Origin: Conus ventricosus
Taxonomy: Eukaryota > Mollusca > Gastropoda > Neogastropoda > Conidae
Direction: 5' to 3'
Length of the DNA stretch: 64,000 nt
NCBI GenBank assembly: GCA_018398815.1
Contig: CM031604.1
Span: 50,557,305-50,621,304, forward strand
Both the position numbers and the translations under genes were made by a program. Positions 31,775-43,099 of the stretch are shown piece after piece. Below the pieces are notes generated by a model. That model ran no database searches, had not been told where the DNA came from, and was given only the letters and a program-made list of their open reading frames with translations. The number at the start of each line of letters is the position of its first letter. The stretch's first letter is position 1.

Positions 31775-31950
31775 GTGGACAGTCCTGATCGTTGAAGCAT
31801 TCCACACGCTCATACTGGTTGCCTTGGCAATGGGCACCACCATGCTGGGGTTGAGGATTGTTGCACTGGCGCGTGGGATGCGGAAGCCCCAGTCACAGCG
31901 AGGTGCTCCGCAAAACCCATAGGCATTCCACTTGCTCCATCCTCCATTGA
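31775..31950 (-). CDS. Exon 8 of the TSP1 gene: fifth TSP1 repeat with an apparent 1-base deletion
   Basis: The acceptor is CTGCCTTTCAG before 31950 and the donor CCAC|GTGAGT at 31775. The first half reads in phase 1: (I)NGGWSKWNAYGFC..RCDWGFRIP. The second half reads one frame over: TRQCNNPQPQHGGAHCQGN and ERVECFNDQDCP, a textbook TSP1 ending. The break is at the GGG run 31875-31877 (plus strand). The exon is 176 bp where its neighbours are multiples of three; one more base would restore it. Both outer phases match the neighbouring exons. It is either a consensus error in the assembly or a true frameshift; the other exons are intact, so I favour an error. Confidence 0.8.
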
Positions 31951-32562
31951 CTGAAAGGCAGCGTTATGAAACAAAATGAATCATGCTGATTATCAGCAAT
32001 ACACAACCACATGTACACCATGTCTGCGTTACTTAAGTAGGAGGCAAAACAGTCAAAATGAGTTCAAATCATTGAAATAACCGATTTCTCGATGTGAATA
32101 TCATTAGCAATGAAGCATGCTCAGCGGAGAGACGATATATCACCTTCTTGCACCGGCTGTAAACATTATGTACTTCTACTTACAATGGCGACTGCAAACA
32201 CATCAGACCATGACTGGCCATTTCTATAAAAAAAAAAAAAAAAAAAAAAACACCACCATATCGAAATCCACAGACGTGATCTTAATACAGCCCAAATATA
32301 GATACGGGAAGGTTTCTCATTCTATGGGACAGATCCGTTACATTTTCTTTGTTCTGTGACGTCCCCCATTGTATGGCTTAAACTTGGTCCCCAAGTTGAC
32401 GAGCCAAACTATTCAATCAATAAATTGCACATATGATAAGAATATTAGAACTAAAACATGTTAGCGGTATCATTTACCCGTCAAGACAAATGCTTTATTC
32501 CAGCTTGACTGTGAACCTACGCCTTCCATCAGGAACCTCATTTTTTTAAAAGAGAGCAAGGG
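31951..32562. other. Intron, no gene recognised
   Basis: Contains only a poly-A run at 32228-32250. No exon or repeat family recognised. Confidence 0.4.
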
Positions 32563-34422
32563 AGATAACCATGCCTCCAGCTCATCAATTAGAAACAAGA
32601 GTAATCGCCCATGACACGTACTTGACTTCCTCTTGCGAAATCTTCATTCAGTTTCCGCACCCGATTTCTTCTTGTAAGGTTTCGACAGGCAAATACTTTG
32701 CAAAACTGCTTTTAATAGGAACATCCTTTTTTTTCTCTCATTCTTGTCTGTCCAAATAAATGCAGGAATAACGACAAGCAGGTGGGAAGTACTCACCTGC
32801 CAAAGACAGAACGTGCACCAGAGACAAGTCTCGATCTCCAAGCCAGCAACGTAATAATGTCAAAGGCCAATGTTAGCCCTGACCTGACAGGAGATGAATG
32901 GGGTAGTCCCCGCTCTCCCACAAAATATACAAGCAGTAGTATAAAACTGAGTCGCCAAAAAAACAAAAAAAACCCAGTGCAACTATAACATAAAAAAATC
33001 GAAGTGTATACAACAAAATCATAAAAGGAGACTTTCGGTGCAATACAATCAGTCAATGGAGGTATGGTGCTGTTTGAACAACGATAATGCCCCAAAACAA
33101 CCCAGGGCTGTCAGATCTTCCTCCATGTCTCCGGGTTAAAATCGTTCAAATGTGATTTGGGATTTCCAGCCCACCGCGGCGACAGAGGGCAGAACTGGCA
33201 GAGAGTCCGGACTTGATGTGCCCTAATGTCCGCTTTGTGGGAAGCAATCTCTGGCCATAGTCGTACACTTGACGGATCAAATGCCTGAGCCAGAGCCTTT
33301 TGTCTGTGGATCAACGACAGCGTTTGTCTGGTCACGCAACAGCATGGAGCTTAGAAAACCCCGACTTTGTTCCCTGAAGGTAAATGGTCAGAGCTCTAAC
33401 TGGACAGTTAACCTGCTCGGCCTTTGACCGTCTAGGCCTGGGGCTTACTTAGAGGCCAGCGGGGTGAGTTTATCGTCAAGGGCCGTTCTTCGCGCCTGTG
33501 GTTCCTGGCTATACAAGAAGGGCACGTAGAGACAGTGAGCTATCATTGTACCACTTAAGAAGCCGTGGACCTCTGAAGAAAGCATGAACCTCACTGACCC
33601 TACAGACAGCAGGAAGCATGCCTTTAGGGTAAAGTTCTTTACTGAACAGTCGACGAGAGGCTACATGTCTGTGGCCACATAGTTCAGTATCAAATGAAGG
33701 CTCCGTCATCCTGTCATCCCAGCCGTTGTTCCAAGAGACGCCTTTCTGCCCTTGTGCTCCGAACTGGAACTCATCTGTGTGAGAATCCGCCCAGCCCTGG
33801 ACCCTTCCAAGGGAAGCAAGATAGTACCCTACCCCCCTTCCCACCTATGAAATGTTTTGTCTTCCCATTTCAGGCGATGGGAGGGGCAGGGCGGGGCGGG
33901 ACGGGCGCGCGCGTTCGGAGTGCATCATGGGAAGGGCGGAGATCTTCCAGATACCTTCGGATTTGTTTGCGGTGTGGATGTGGGTGTCGACCGATTCTTT
34001 GGCCAAAACTGGAGGACTTCCGGAGACTTGGTATCAACCAGATTAACTGACAAATTCACGTTGTCAAAGCTCGTCCACGTCGCAGCAGACCATATCTCAC
34101 ACACACTGCAAGGCTAGATAGGGCAGCGTAACGTGCACAAAATGCAAGTCTAGTGACTGCCGAACAGAGGGCACCACTTGTTGCTCGACTGGTAAATACG
34201 AGAGCCAGTTCCTGTCGACACGAGCGTGGCCACGACGAAGTAGACGCCACAGCATGTAATGGAGCAATAGAACACTGCAGAGAAGCAGTTCTCTCGCAAT
34301 TTTTTTAAAATTCTTGACTGCATTATGGCCCTGTTACGGCAGAACGAAGAGGTGTGAAGATCCGGTCTGAAGATCTGTTTGAAAGACTTCTTAAAGGGAT
34401 CCATGTCGCCGAAAATTCGAAA

Positions 34423-34482
<60 letters not shown>

Positions 34483-34618
34483 ATATAGACGTGGTCACTG
34501 TCCCAGGAAAGGAACGAAACTGACTGAAGAGTTCACAAAAGGAAGAGATGTATGTTTCATGGGCGATTACTCCTGCTTCGCATTGATGAACTGCAGGCAT
34601 GGTTAGCTCCATTACTCT
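32563..34618. repeat. Pair of inverted 118-bp repeats 1.8 kb apart
   Basis: 32563-32680 and the reverse of 34501-34618 share TAACCATGCC and GAGTAATCGCCCATGA. Both are followed by similar sequence coding-like for VIAHxTY. They could be the ends of one DNA element or two separate insertions in opposite directions. The DNA between (32681-34500) has no recognised gene; it includes a GC-rich patch at 33880-33915 and a (GA)n(GACA)n run at 34427-34482. Confidence 0.5.
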
Positions 34619-35154
34619 CCAGAATGTTTTTAAGGCGAGCTTCTACCATGAAAAAAGGTGAAAAATCTCTTTTTTGCCTGACTTGGGGTTTTGGGGGATT
34701 TAGATTCCGCAAACCCTTATGAACCTCCCTGTGTAAACATTGTTTGCAAGTAAGTATTACAAATATTTTTATTTTATTTATTTCTGAGGTAGGTGTGTTT
34801 GTTTGGAAGTGAAAATTCACCTAATTAAATATGCAAAAACTTAAAATTTCATATCTCAACTTCTACAATAGCTAAAAACAAAATTTAAACGCGGAAATGA
34901 ACAGATTTTCCTTTCCAGCCACTTTAAAAATCGACCCACATAGCTGAACAACGAAATATTTCATTGGTCAGGTCAAACAAGGCCCAAAGAGGCACACACA
35001 GAAAAGACTCGAAGCCTCAGCCAATCAGGAGCAGGCTTTCAACAGCCGGTCGGCAAAGCCTTTGTGGCCTAATTTCCTCCTCTGAATGAAGCGAGCGAGC
35101 TTGCGTTACGTTTGGACGCTTGTGTTATCTCGAGGCCAAGTTGCTTTTTCAAAA

Positions 35155-36890
35155 ATGGGTAAAAGAAAAGGGTCTTATAGACCCAAGAAGCGTGTGCCAC
35201 CACAAAAGAGGAAAAAACAAGAGGAAGGAGCTATCAAAGGTGATGTTTCCACCGAAAATCAGCCGTCTACATCGTCCGCAAGTGTGTCGTTTGCTAGGCC
35301 ATGTGCTTCACGCGAAAAACTCACTGACTCGCTCACAGTAGAGTTTGATAAAGATGATGAATTTTCTGGATATCGCTTTGTTGATTGTGAGCTATTAGTT
35401 CAATTCATTGGAAAGCTTTTGTGTCCAGACTGCAAAAAGCCATTGGGGGAAAGTAGGCTTTTCTCAGTGAACGAAGACAGGATTGACTTAGCCTCTTTGT
35501 TTCCAATGTGGGTGCAAATCTTCTGTCAGGTTTGCTACTTCCAAAGCTGTGAATAAAGTATATGAGGTAAATAGGAGATTTGCTCTTTCTATCTTTGCAA
35601 TTGGTAGGAACCAAGCACAGGGAAAAAGATTTCTAGGCAATATGAATATTCCCTGTGCACTAAACAATAAGACCTGGGCTAACCACCGCAATATGATAGC
35701 AAAGGCCTCTGAGTCTGTGGCAGAGAGAAGCAAACATGTTGCTGCTGATGAAGCAAGGGAGGCCTATGGGGGTAGGGATATCACTGTCTCGGGTGATGGA
35801 CATACCAGCGGAGGGGTTTCAGTCCAAAAATGGGGTAGTGACTGTGCTGTCTGTGAATGGGAAAAAGTCAAAAGTGCTTGATTGTGAGGTGTTGTCCAAC
35901 CACTGTGATGGATGCAAAAAGAATGAAAAAAAGAAAGGGGGTCAGACTTAGAGAGGTGGAGAGCTAATCATGAAGACAAGGGTGAGTGTGACAAAAACCA
36001 CACTGGATCAGCTGCTGCGATGGAGCCGACTGGTGCTGTCAGAGTGTTCTCACGTTCAGAGGAGAAATATGACTTGCGGTATATCAACTTTTAGGGGATG
36101 GGACAGCAAAACATACTCTACTTTGAAGTCTGAAGCTTTATATCAAGATGTAACTGTAGCCAAGCTGGAATGTTGTGGACATGTGCAGAAAAGAATGGCA
36201 GGCAGCTCACAAACAAAGTGAATGAGCTGAAAAAACAAAGTTTTGTTCATGAGGGTAGGACAGTCAGGGGATTGGGGGTCAAAACAAGCTGACAAAAAAG
36301 GCTATTCTAAAGATTCAGGGACACTATGGGGCAGCTATCAGAAGGAATGTAGGGAATCTAGATAAAATGAAGCAGGAAATTTGGGCCATCTTCCAGCATA
36401 GGAACAGGCAGCATGATAATTGTGGTGACTGGTGCCCCTCCAAGACTGGCCGAGGCGACCCTAACCAGAATGCCTTTCCTGATTTTGTGTGTGAGGCCAT
36501 AAGACCAGTGTTTGAAACACTCACTCATGATAGTCTGCTGGAGAGGTGTCTGCATGGGGAAGCCAGAACACCAATGAGAGCTTCCACAACCTGATCTGGG
36601 AGCGGTGCCCTAAAACCACCTTTGTCGGACGCAAAAGACTGAGATTAGCTGTTGCTGATGCCACCATAGTGTATAATGATGGAGAAATGGGCAGACTGGA
36701 CATTTTCCACTATCTTGGCATGGAACCTGGACTCTGGACAAAACAGTGCTTTTCTCAGCTGGACAGAAAGAGGGTGGCAGGGGGCAGATACAAGCAAGTG
36801 AGGCAAAGCAGTTCGCTCGCCGTCACCGGGCGCTCATGGCAGCAGAGAAAGGGGATAAACCAGAGGAGTACTACTTAGCTGGAGGACATG
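35155..36890 (+). pseudogene. Mutator-like transposase-domain protein, broken
   Basis: The first frame starts MGKRKGSYRPKKRVPPQKRK and includes GYRFVDCELL and LLCPDCKKPLGE. After a frameshift near 35540 it continues with VYEVNRRFALSIFAIGRNQA, DITVSGDGHTSGG and, in other frames, VLDCEVLSNHCDGC, VAKLECCGHVQKRM, NCGDWCPSKTGRGDPNQNAF, NESFHNLIWERCPKTTFVGR and YNDGEMGRLDIFHYLG. This order is that of a family annotated in many invertebrates as Mutator-like transposase domain proteins, believed to come from DNA transposons. At least four frameshifts and missing pieces mark it as dead. Terminal inverted repeats were not found. It sits in an intron, on the opposite strand to the TSP1 gene. Confidence 0.7.
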
Positions 36891-38640
36891 AATAGCTTGG
36901 TGAGTGCAAAAACATCAAAACCATGCACCAATTTGTGAGGGATAAGTTATTTTGAAGGTTATTTTCACAGAGAACTGAGTGTAAACATGTAATCTAAACT
37001 TTAAACCTGATTTTCTCAAAACGCGATTTTGAACAAGTAAGCAAATGCTTTACAACATATCTAAAAAACTAATAATCAGATTGCAATAAAATTTTGCACA
37101 CTGTTTTAAAATACTATCAGCTACATTTTGATGGAAGGTTTTGGAGATTAGGGGGCTGTATATACTTTTTTATGTTTTCACATTTTATGTAATTTTTTAG
37201 ACCATCAAAATTCCAAGTTTTAAAAAAAATGCCTTATCCCTCCCAACACACTGTTAAATGTTCACTAACCAATGTGTGTGCTAAGTTTTATACTAATTGC
37301 ATGATAACTCTTTCCATAATCTTGCAGACTCTGAGACACCCGTTTTTCCAACTTTCGGAATTGGGTACTGGCTTAAAAACTTATTTTCTACAAGAAGACT
37401 CCAACTATTATTTAATTTGTAAACATAAATGGAATGAGCAAGGTTTGAACTATAGCTGAGCCAATTTTTATTAAGATTGGTTGATATTTAGTGATAAAAC
37501 CCCAGCAGGAAAAGTATTTGCTTGGACACCCAAGTGTGCGAAAACCCCATCCTTTCAGCCGATGTCATAGAAGTAATGAAATCCTGTCGTAACACACCAT
37601 GTGTGACCAGGTTCAACACCACTCCCGACCTCTTTACACAACACCCCTGCTTTAGTTACACTCCATTAAAACCACACAGGGTCTTAGGGCTGACAACTGT
37701 AAGGGAAACGGGTCTCATTCCGAAAGAAAAGTACGAACATCAACACAGAAATTAATGCCATTGCAACTGAACCACCGCCATCCTTCGGCAGATTAAAAAC
37801 TTGGTTATACTGACAGCGCCAGCTCTCCTGCTTTATCTTTAACTCCAACTTTTCAAAAAGGAAAAAAAACAAACACATTTAAGTCTAACAAATACAGGGT
37901 CAAACAGACACGACAGAATGGACAGCTGGTGTCTTTGACAGTGTGTACAGTCTCACTAATTCACACCCAGAAAATCTGGCAATTAATAGATACAAAATAT
38001 ACCTTTTGATCCCACGCTTCGACAATTACACTCCCGTAACCACACAAATCCTACCCACAGCATCAATCCGACTAGCACGTATGCCGCATATGGAACACAT
38101 TAAAACAACAACAACTAGGAAACATCCTAAAAAAAAAAAGATGTTTTGGCCTTGTCATATACCCTTTACCTGACAGGCACATAGAAACTGAAAAAATGAA
38201 CAAACACGAATTACCAGTTATTCAAGACTAGTCATCACCGTTTTTTAAGTCACAGAGAACTAACAACAGATCGGAAACATAAGTAATCTTGGCATGTGAT
38301 ATTGAAATTCTGCCCATAGGAAAAAGTTTGAGTGGAGAATGGACAACAAAAACAAAAACAAAATGGAATCAAATAAAACGAAATGAAAGAAGTCAGTGTG
38401 GCAGAAAAGAGCAAACTTCTAAAAAAAAATTCCTGAAGGTGTGGATACAATGTGTACTGTGAGCACAACCGACATGCAGACACCACCCCTAATTACTCAA
38501 GGACGACTAACCAGCTGTATGTGCAACCCTAAGTTCTGTAGCTGCACTCAGCTGCCATTGCTACCATGCCATATGACGCCCCCAGCCACGCCACAACAGC
38601 CATCCAGCCCTCTTCCCTCTCCCTCTCTCTGTACACTCAC
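36891..38640. other. Intron, no gene recognised
   Basis: AT-rich sequence with short A and T runs. No domain, splice-bounded exon or recognised repeat was seen on either strand. Confidence 0.45.
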
Positions 38641-38814
38641 TGGGACAAGGTCTGGCACTGGAACAATGGGTCGTCTGAACAGATTTCCCCACACACTCCT
38701 TCCCCCCATGGAGAGGCCGGGGACTGTTGCACGCGCGGGTGCGCGTGCGCACGCCTCTTCCACACGTGGCTGTACACTGTGACCAGCTGGACCACAACGA
38801 CCAGCCGCCATTCT
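38641..38814 (-). CDS. Exon 7 of the TSP1 gene: fourth TSP1 repeat
   Basis: The acceptor is CACTCGGGTTTCAG before 38814 and the donor TGTCCCA|GTGAGT at 38641. In phase 1 it reads (Q)NGGWSLWSSWSQCTATCGRG, then VRTRTRACNSPRP and GGKECVGKSV..THCSSARPCP. All six cysteines, the WxxWxxW tryptophans and the CTATCG O-fucosylation-type motif are present. The 174-bp exon holds a whole repeat and is phase-symmetrical (1-1), the form that allows duplication by exon shuffling. The upstream pyrimidine tract overlaps a LINE-like tail. Confidence 0.9.
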
Positions 38815-38837
38815 CTGAAACCCGAGTGGAGAGAGAG

Positions 38838-39070
38838 AGATAAGATAAGACACAATTCTTAATTGACTAGTGTAATAGACAAATACTGATGCGCTGTTTA
38901 CATCCAGTCCACGCCCTGAGTAGGGACTACGATGTGCAGTAATATGAAATAATGTATGAACACAAACAAAACCAACAACAACGGTCATGTATTCATAATG
39001 CAACATCAAATAAAACAAAATGAGAAAACAAAGGAAAAAATGAGGGGGAAAGAAGAGGTGTGGGGTGGGA
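38838..39070 (-). mobile_element. 5'-truncated LINE 3' end
   Basis: It shares CACTGATG, TTTACATCCAGTCC and CGCCCTG with the 3' part of the LINE ending at 59746. On the minus strand it ends AATTGTGTCTTATCTTATCTC, like the pentanucleotide tail of that LINE. It lies about 25 bp upstream of exon 38641-38814. Confidence 0.5.
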
Positions 39071-39143
39071 GGCATATATACATGTGTTATAATGGACAAC
39101 AATCAGCATGTATAAAACAGAAAATAAAATGAGTATGACCAAG

Positions 39144-39182
<39 letters not shown>

Positions 39183-39366
39183 GGAGGGGGGGGGGGGAGG
39201 GTATGAAAACACGTCATCATCAAGCACTCGGCCAGAAAGAAAAGTTCGTAGGAAGGGAGAAATCAGAAGTAAGAGTTCGTGATCTTTAGATCAAGGTCGG
39301 AATTGGGAGCTTTATCGAAAGCCAGTAGTTCACCGGTGAAGTTGCTGTACTTGAAGCCTCAGAGAG

Positions 39367-39407
<41 letters not shown>

Positions 39408-39525
39408 AATTATCCTTTTGGCTTTCTCATTTTTCTTCTCTGTTAGCTCCAGGAGGAGTTATTTGAGTGCCACACTGAAACACTTCAGTTTCCTCAACCT
39501 CTGTCGGTCATGTGCCAAGACTCAG

Positions 39526-39577
<52 letters not shown>

Positions 39578-40017
39578 ATCAGTTACCTCAAGTTCTATCG
39601 GTCATGAGCCAAGACTCAGCTATGTATCGTTGCCTAGGTTGTTTTCCATGTTCTCACACTGTTGTTTGATCTAGTTTTCTTTCGCATTTTTTCATTTGCT
39701 GACCGATTTCCTTGCTCATAAAGCTTTTTTCTCTCCTTTGGTCGTGGGGTTCAAGTCCCTTCAGGTGAAACAATCTCAAAAATACTGCTTCTGATCTGTG
39801 GCTTTGATTTTCATCGGCTTATTCCAAGAAATTTTACAGGTTGAAAATGTGAAGCCTTCGAGGTCATCTAGCACTAGTAATCAATCTCAAATATATACCA
39901 ATGTAAACTTTGCATATCATGAGCAGTAAGCTACTTCTATAAATGAAGAAACTTGCTTTTTATCGCACACGTATACACGCACGCACAAACATACAAGCAT
40001 ACACATGCAAAACTCAC
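39071..40017. repeat. Intron with GT, CA and GA microsatellites
   Basis: (CA)n at 39147-39178 with a G-run at 39187-39199, (GA)n at 39361-39403, (GT)n at 39530-39576. A 50-bp segment around the GT tract repeats in diverged form (GTGCCAAGACTCAGCT and GAGCCAAGACTCAGCT). No exon seen. Confidence 0.8.
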
Positions 40018-40188
40018 GTGGGCACTTGACCAGTTCACACTTTCGGGTCAGGATGGGGTTCCCCGTGCAGTCACGACCCCCGTAGACAGGGGCGGGGCTG
40101 TCACACGAACGCACGCGACGTCTGACCCCCGACCCGCACGAGGCGCTGCACGGGGTGAACTCTGACCAGTCTCCCCAGGCCCCGTCCA
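40018..40188 (-). CDS. Exon 6 of the TSP1 gene: third TSP1 repeat
   Basis: The acceptor is TGGTCAATGCAG before 40188 and the donor GCCCAC|GTGAGT at 40018. It reads (V)DGAWGDWSEFTPCSASCGSG, then RSCDSPAPVYGGRDCTG and RKCELVKCP. The six cysteines and the CSASCG motif are complete. The third tryptophan of the WxxWxxW stack is replaced by Phe. Length 171 bp, phase 1-1. It is the cleanest TSP1 exon with its neighbour 40531-40701, only 342 bp away; the two probably arose by duplication. Confidence 0.9.
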
Positions 40189-40232
40189 CTGCATTGACCA
40201 TGACCACACATTAAACACGACTATCACTGTGT

Positions 40233-40237
40233 GCATT

Positions 40238-40305
<68 letters not shown>

Positions 40306-40312
40306 GAGAGAG
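40233..40312. repeat. (GA)n microsatellite
   Basis: GA run from 40233 to about 40312 in the 342-bp intron between two TSP1 exons. Confidence 0.95.
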
Positions 40313-40530
40313 ATAGATACGGATACGGATATTTATCAACTAATAGGCCACTGCTCCTAATGAAGGGGTGCAGCTGAAAAATCATTCTAAACTATTATAT
40401 TTCCAATTGTTCAAAATTAATACATCAAGATAACAAACCAATCGTAACTTAAAACTCAGAGACAGAGAGAGAGAGAGAGAACGAGAGAGACAGACAGGCA
40501 GGCAGACATAGAGAGGGGGCAGGGGCTGAC

Positions 40531-40701
40531 CAGGGCAGGGCTGGTCATTGCAGTCTTGGCTCTCCGCGGCAGGGCCCGGGCAGGTCTTGCCCTCGTAGGC
40601 CGGGGGCGGGTAGTTGCACTTGCGCTGCCGCTTGCGGGTCCCCCCGTCACACGACTGCGAGCAGGGCTGCCATGGAAACCAAGGCCCCCAGTTCCCGTCC
40701 A
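40531..40701 (-). CDS. Exon 5 of the TSP1 gene: second TSP1 repeat
   Basis: The acceptor is TTTTGTCTGTGCAG before 40701 and the donor GCCCTG|GTCAGC at 40531. It reads (V)DGNWGPWFPWQPCSQSCDGG, then RKRQRKCNYPPPAYEGKTC and SQDCNDQPCP. Six cysteines and WxxWxxW are present. CSQSCD has Asp where Gly is usual. Length 171 bp, phase 1-1. The donor GTCAGC is the weakest in the gene by consensus. Confidence 0.9.
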
Positions 40702-40754
40702 CTGCACAGACAAAACAACAAGGGGTGGTGGTGAGGAGGTGGGAGGTGGGATAA

Positions 40755-41340
40755 AGCATCAGATTAAAAAAAAAAAAAATCAGACACCTACACATAGGCG
40801 AACACACACACGCGCGCGCGCACTCACACACAAACACGCACGCACGCACACGCGCGCGCACACACACACGCACGTACTCACGCACACTGAGAGTGGGAAA
40901 GAGGGGGAGAGAGAGAGCACGCACGCACGCACGGAGGACGAGGGGAAGAAACCGAACTTTGGGCGCATCCGACAGAGTAAACCAAGTGGTTTTCTTCTTA
41001 AATTATTCATAAACAACACGAAGCCAACAGTCTTTACCAAACCGATTAAATAAGAAAATAAATGAGCATTAAGATATGTCTATTATAAAATTTCAGTTTC
41101 CGTTTGTTTTATCAAGGAGGCGTCACTGCGTGCAGACTAGTCCATATACGCTACACCGCATCCGCTAAGCTTTGAGACCACACTACGCATGATTTGAAGC
41201 TGATGGATAAATGAATTAACAACAAAGATGAGACAATTGAAGAAGAGGGTCGACCTCGGCTACGACTCAGCGGATGTCTGACCTACGCATCAGCCCAACG
41301 TGCTGGTCAGACCTTGAGTGCCTACCAACCATTTTTTTCT

Positions 41341-41405
<65 letters not shown>

Positions 41406-41464
41406 TGGATGTACACGTGTGTGTACGATGTGTGGGCATGGGCCCATGTGTGTGCATGGGCGCA

Positions 41465-41499
<35 letters not shown>

Positions 41500-41538
41500 A
41501 CGTGTGTGTGTGTGTGTGTGCACGTGTGTGTGTGTGTG

Positions 41539-41569
<31 letters not shown>

Positions 41570-41614
41570 CGTGCGTGTGCCTGCATGTATGTGCGCGTGT
41601 GTGTGCGTGTGCAG

Positions 41615-41667
<53 letters not shown>

Positions 41668-41745
41668 TTGTGGGTTTGTGTGAGCACATGTATCTGCATA
41701 AAGGCTGTATGTGTACACATCTGTGTGTATGTGTGTGTGTTTGTA

Positions 41746-41786
<41 letters not shown>

Positions 41787-41948
41787 ATTTGTGCGCTTAT
41801 GTGTATGCGTGTGTGTGCGCGCGTGTGTCGGTGTGGACGTGCAGATTCACACATGTGTATATGAGTGTGGGCAAGAGCTAGCGAACGTACGCGCACACGT
41901 TCGTGTGTGTGTGTGCGTGCACGCGCGCGCGCGCGCGCGCGCGCGTGC

Positions 41949-41993
<45 letters not shown>

Positions 41994-42137
41994 GTGACTG
42001 CGTGCGTGAATGTTCAGAAGATGACTTAGGAACAAGACCATTAAATACAGCATATAAGTGCTCGCGCGCACATACGCATACACATAACAATAAGAACAAC
42101 AACTCCTCCCCATCAAACACATCCCACGCACACACTC

Positions 42138-42177
<40 letters not shown>

Positions 42178-42180
42178 CAC

Positions 42181-42272
<92 letters not shown>

Positions 42273-42364
42273 GCGCGCACACACACACACTCTCACACAC
42301 CAACGCTTCCACACACATGTCTGTAGACTCTTTAATTAACACGCTGGCATTACCCCACTGATGA

Positions 42365-42396
<32 letters not shown>

Positions 42397-42420
42397 ACAC
42401 ACATACACTCACTCACTCTC
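40755..42420. repeat. Long GT block followed by CA block
   Basis: CA/CG-rich patches at 40800-40935; GT-rich from 41341 to about 41992 with GC steps (an alternating GCGC run at 41923-41947); CA-rich from 42060 to about 42420. The GT and CA blocks are complementary in sense, so the strand can fold back, and alternating purine-pyrimidine DNA favours Z-form. The many long frames of Val-Cys or Thr-His repeats here are artefacts. Confidence 0.95.
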
Positions 42421-42604
42421 TCCCCCCCACACACACACACACAAACGCTTGCACACTCATGATGTCCATGGACACTGCACCATTTAAATGCTACTGCTGT
42501 CTGTTGCTGGTTGAGGAGGGGTGGGGGTGGGGGGCTTTACACCGCTTCCGCCACTGTCCGGCAGGAAGGAGGGAGGACAGGACGCGGACAGAACCACCAC
42601 AGTG

Positions 42605-42677
42605 GACCTACCTGAGCCGAACATAGGACCTACCTGAGCCGAACATAGGACCTACCTGAGCCGAACATAGGACCTAC
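42605..42677 (-). repeat. Fourfold 22-bp tandem repeat of a 5' splice site
   Basis: Starts at 42605, 42627, 42649 and 42671 (plus strand: GACCTACCTGAGC...). On the minus strand each unit contains CTCAG|GTAGGTC. The unit at 42671 is the donor of exon 42678-42766; three more lie downstream at 22-bp steps. Confidence 0.85.
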
Positions 42678-42766
42678 CTGAGCAGAAGAGCTTGATCATA
42701 CATGGCCTGGACATGACGTTCTCGTAGTCGTTCTTGTCACAGCCGTCACAGATCTTGAACCTCGAC
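42678..42766 (-). CDS. Exon 4 of the TSP1 gene: second half of the first TSP1 repeat
   Basis: The acceptor is CTGCTCTTGACAG before 42766 and the donor CTGCTCAG|GTAGGT at 42678. Entering in phase 2, it reads (R)SRFKICDGCDKNDYENVMSR and then PCMIKLFCS, and leaves in phase 1. Joined to the exon at 47092-47203 (..CSASCGAGW) it completes the six cysteines of a TSP1 repeat. The phase 2/1 borders differ from the symmetrical exons downstream, so this first repeat cannot be shuffled as a single exon. Its donor is repeated three more times downstream. Confidence 0.8.
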
Positions 42767-42932
42767 CTGTCAAGAGCAGACAGAGTACGTCGGTTGAGAA
42801 ATTCAAAACAGATGAGAGATGAAAAGAAGGATGAAAAACTAACACGAAGGTATGTTGTTCCTTTCCCTTTGGACCACAGGAATTTAGGATCGAATAAAGA
42901 ACAAACACTGCACATTAAATGAATAATCCTTC

Positions 42933-42934
<2 letters not shown>

Positions 42935-42985
<51 letters not shown>
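42935..42985. repeat. (GT)n microsatellite
   Basis: GT run from 42937 to 42985. Confidence 0.95.
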
Positions 42986-42986
<1 letters not shown>

Positions 42987-43099
42987 CCTACTCATCATCT
43001 CGCTGTTCTTGTGTTCGTCAGTGATAACATTCGTATGGTAAAATGCCTTCCATTTCAGTGCCCAAACTCACCTATTTGTGACAAGTCATTAAACCGACT

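Noticed and set aside
41267..42408. Very long open frames of Val-Cys, Thr-His or Leu-Ser repeats on both strands
   Set aside because: They are translations of GT, CA and CT microsatellites; frames are open because the repeat lacks stop codons. The same holds at 46650-46994, 52306-53184, 56786-57689 and similar tracts.
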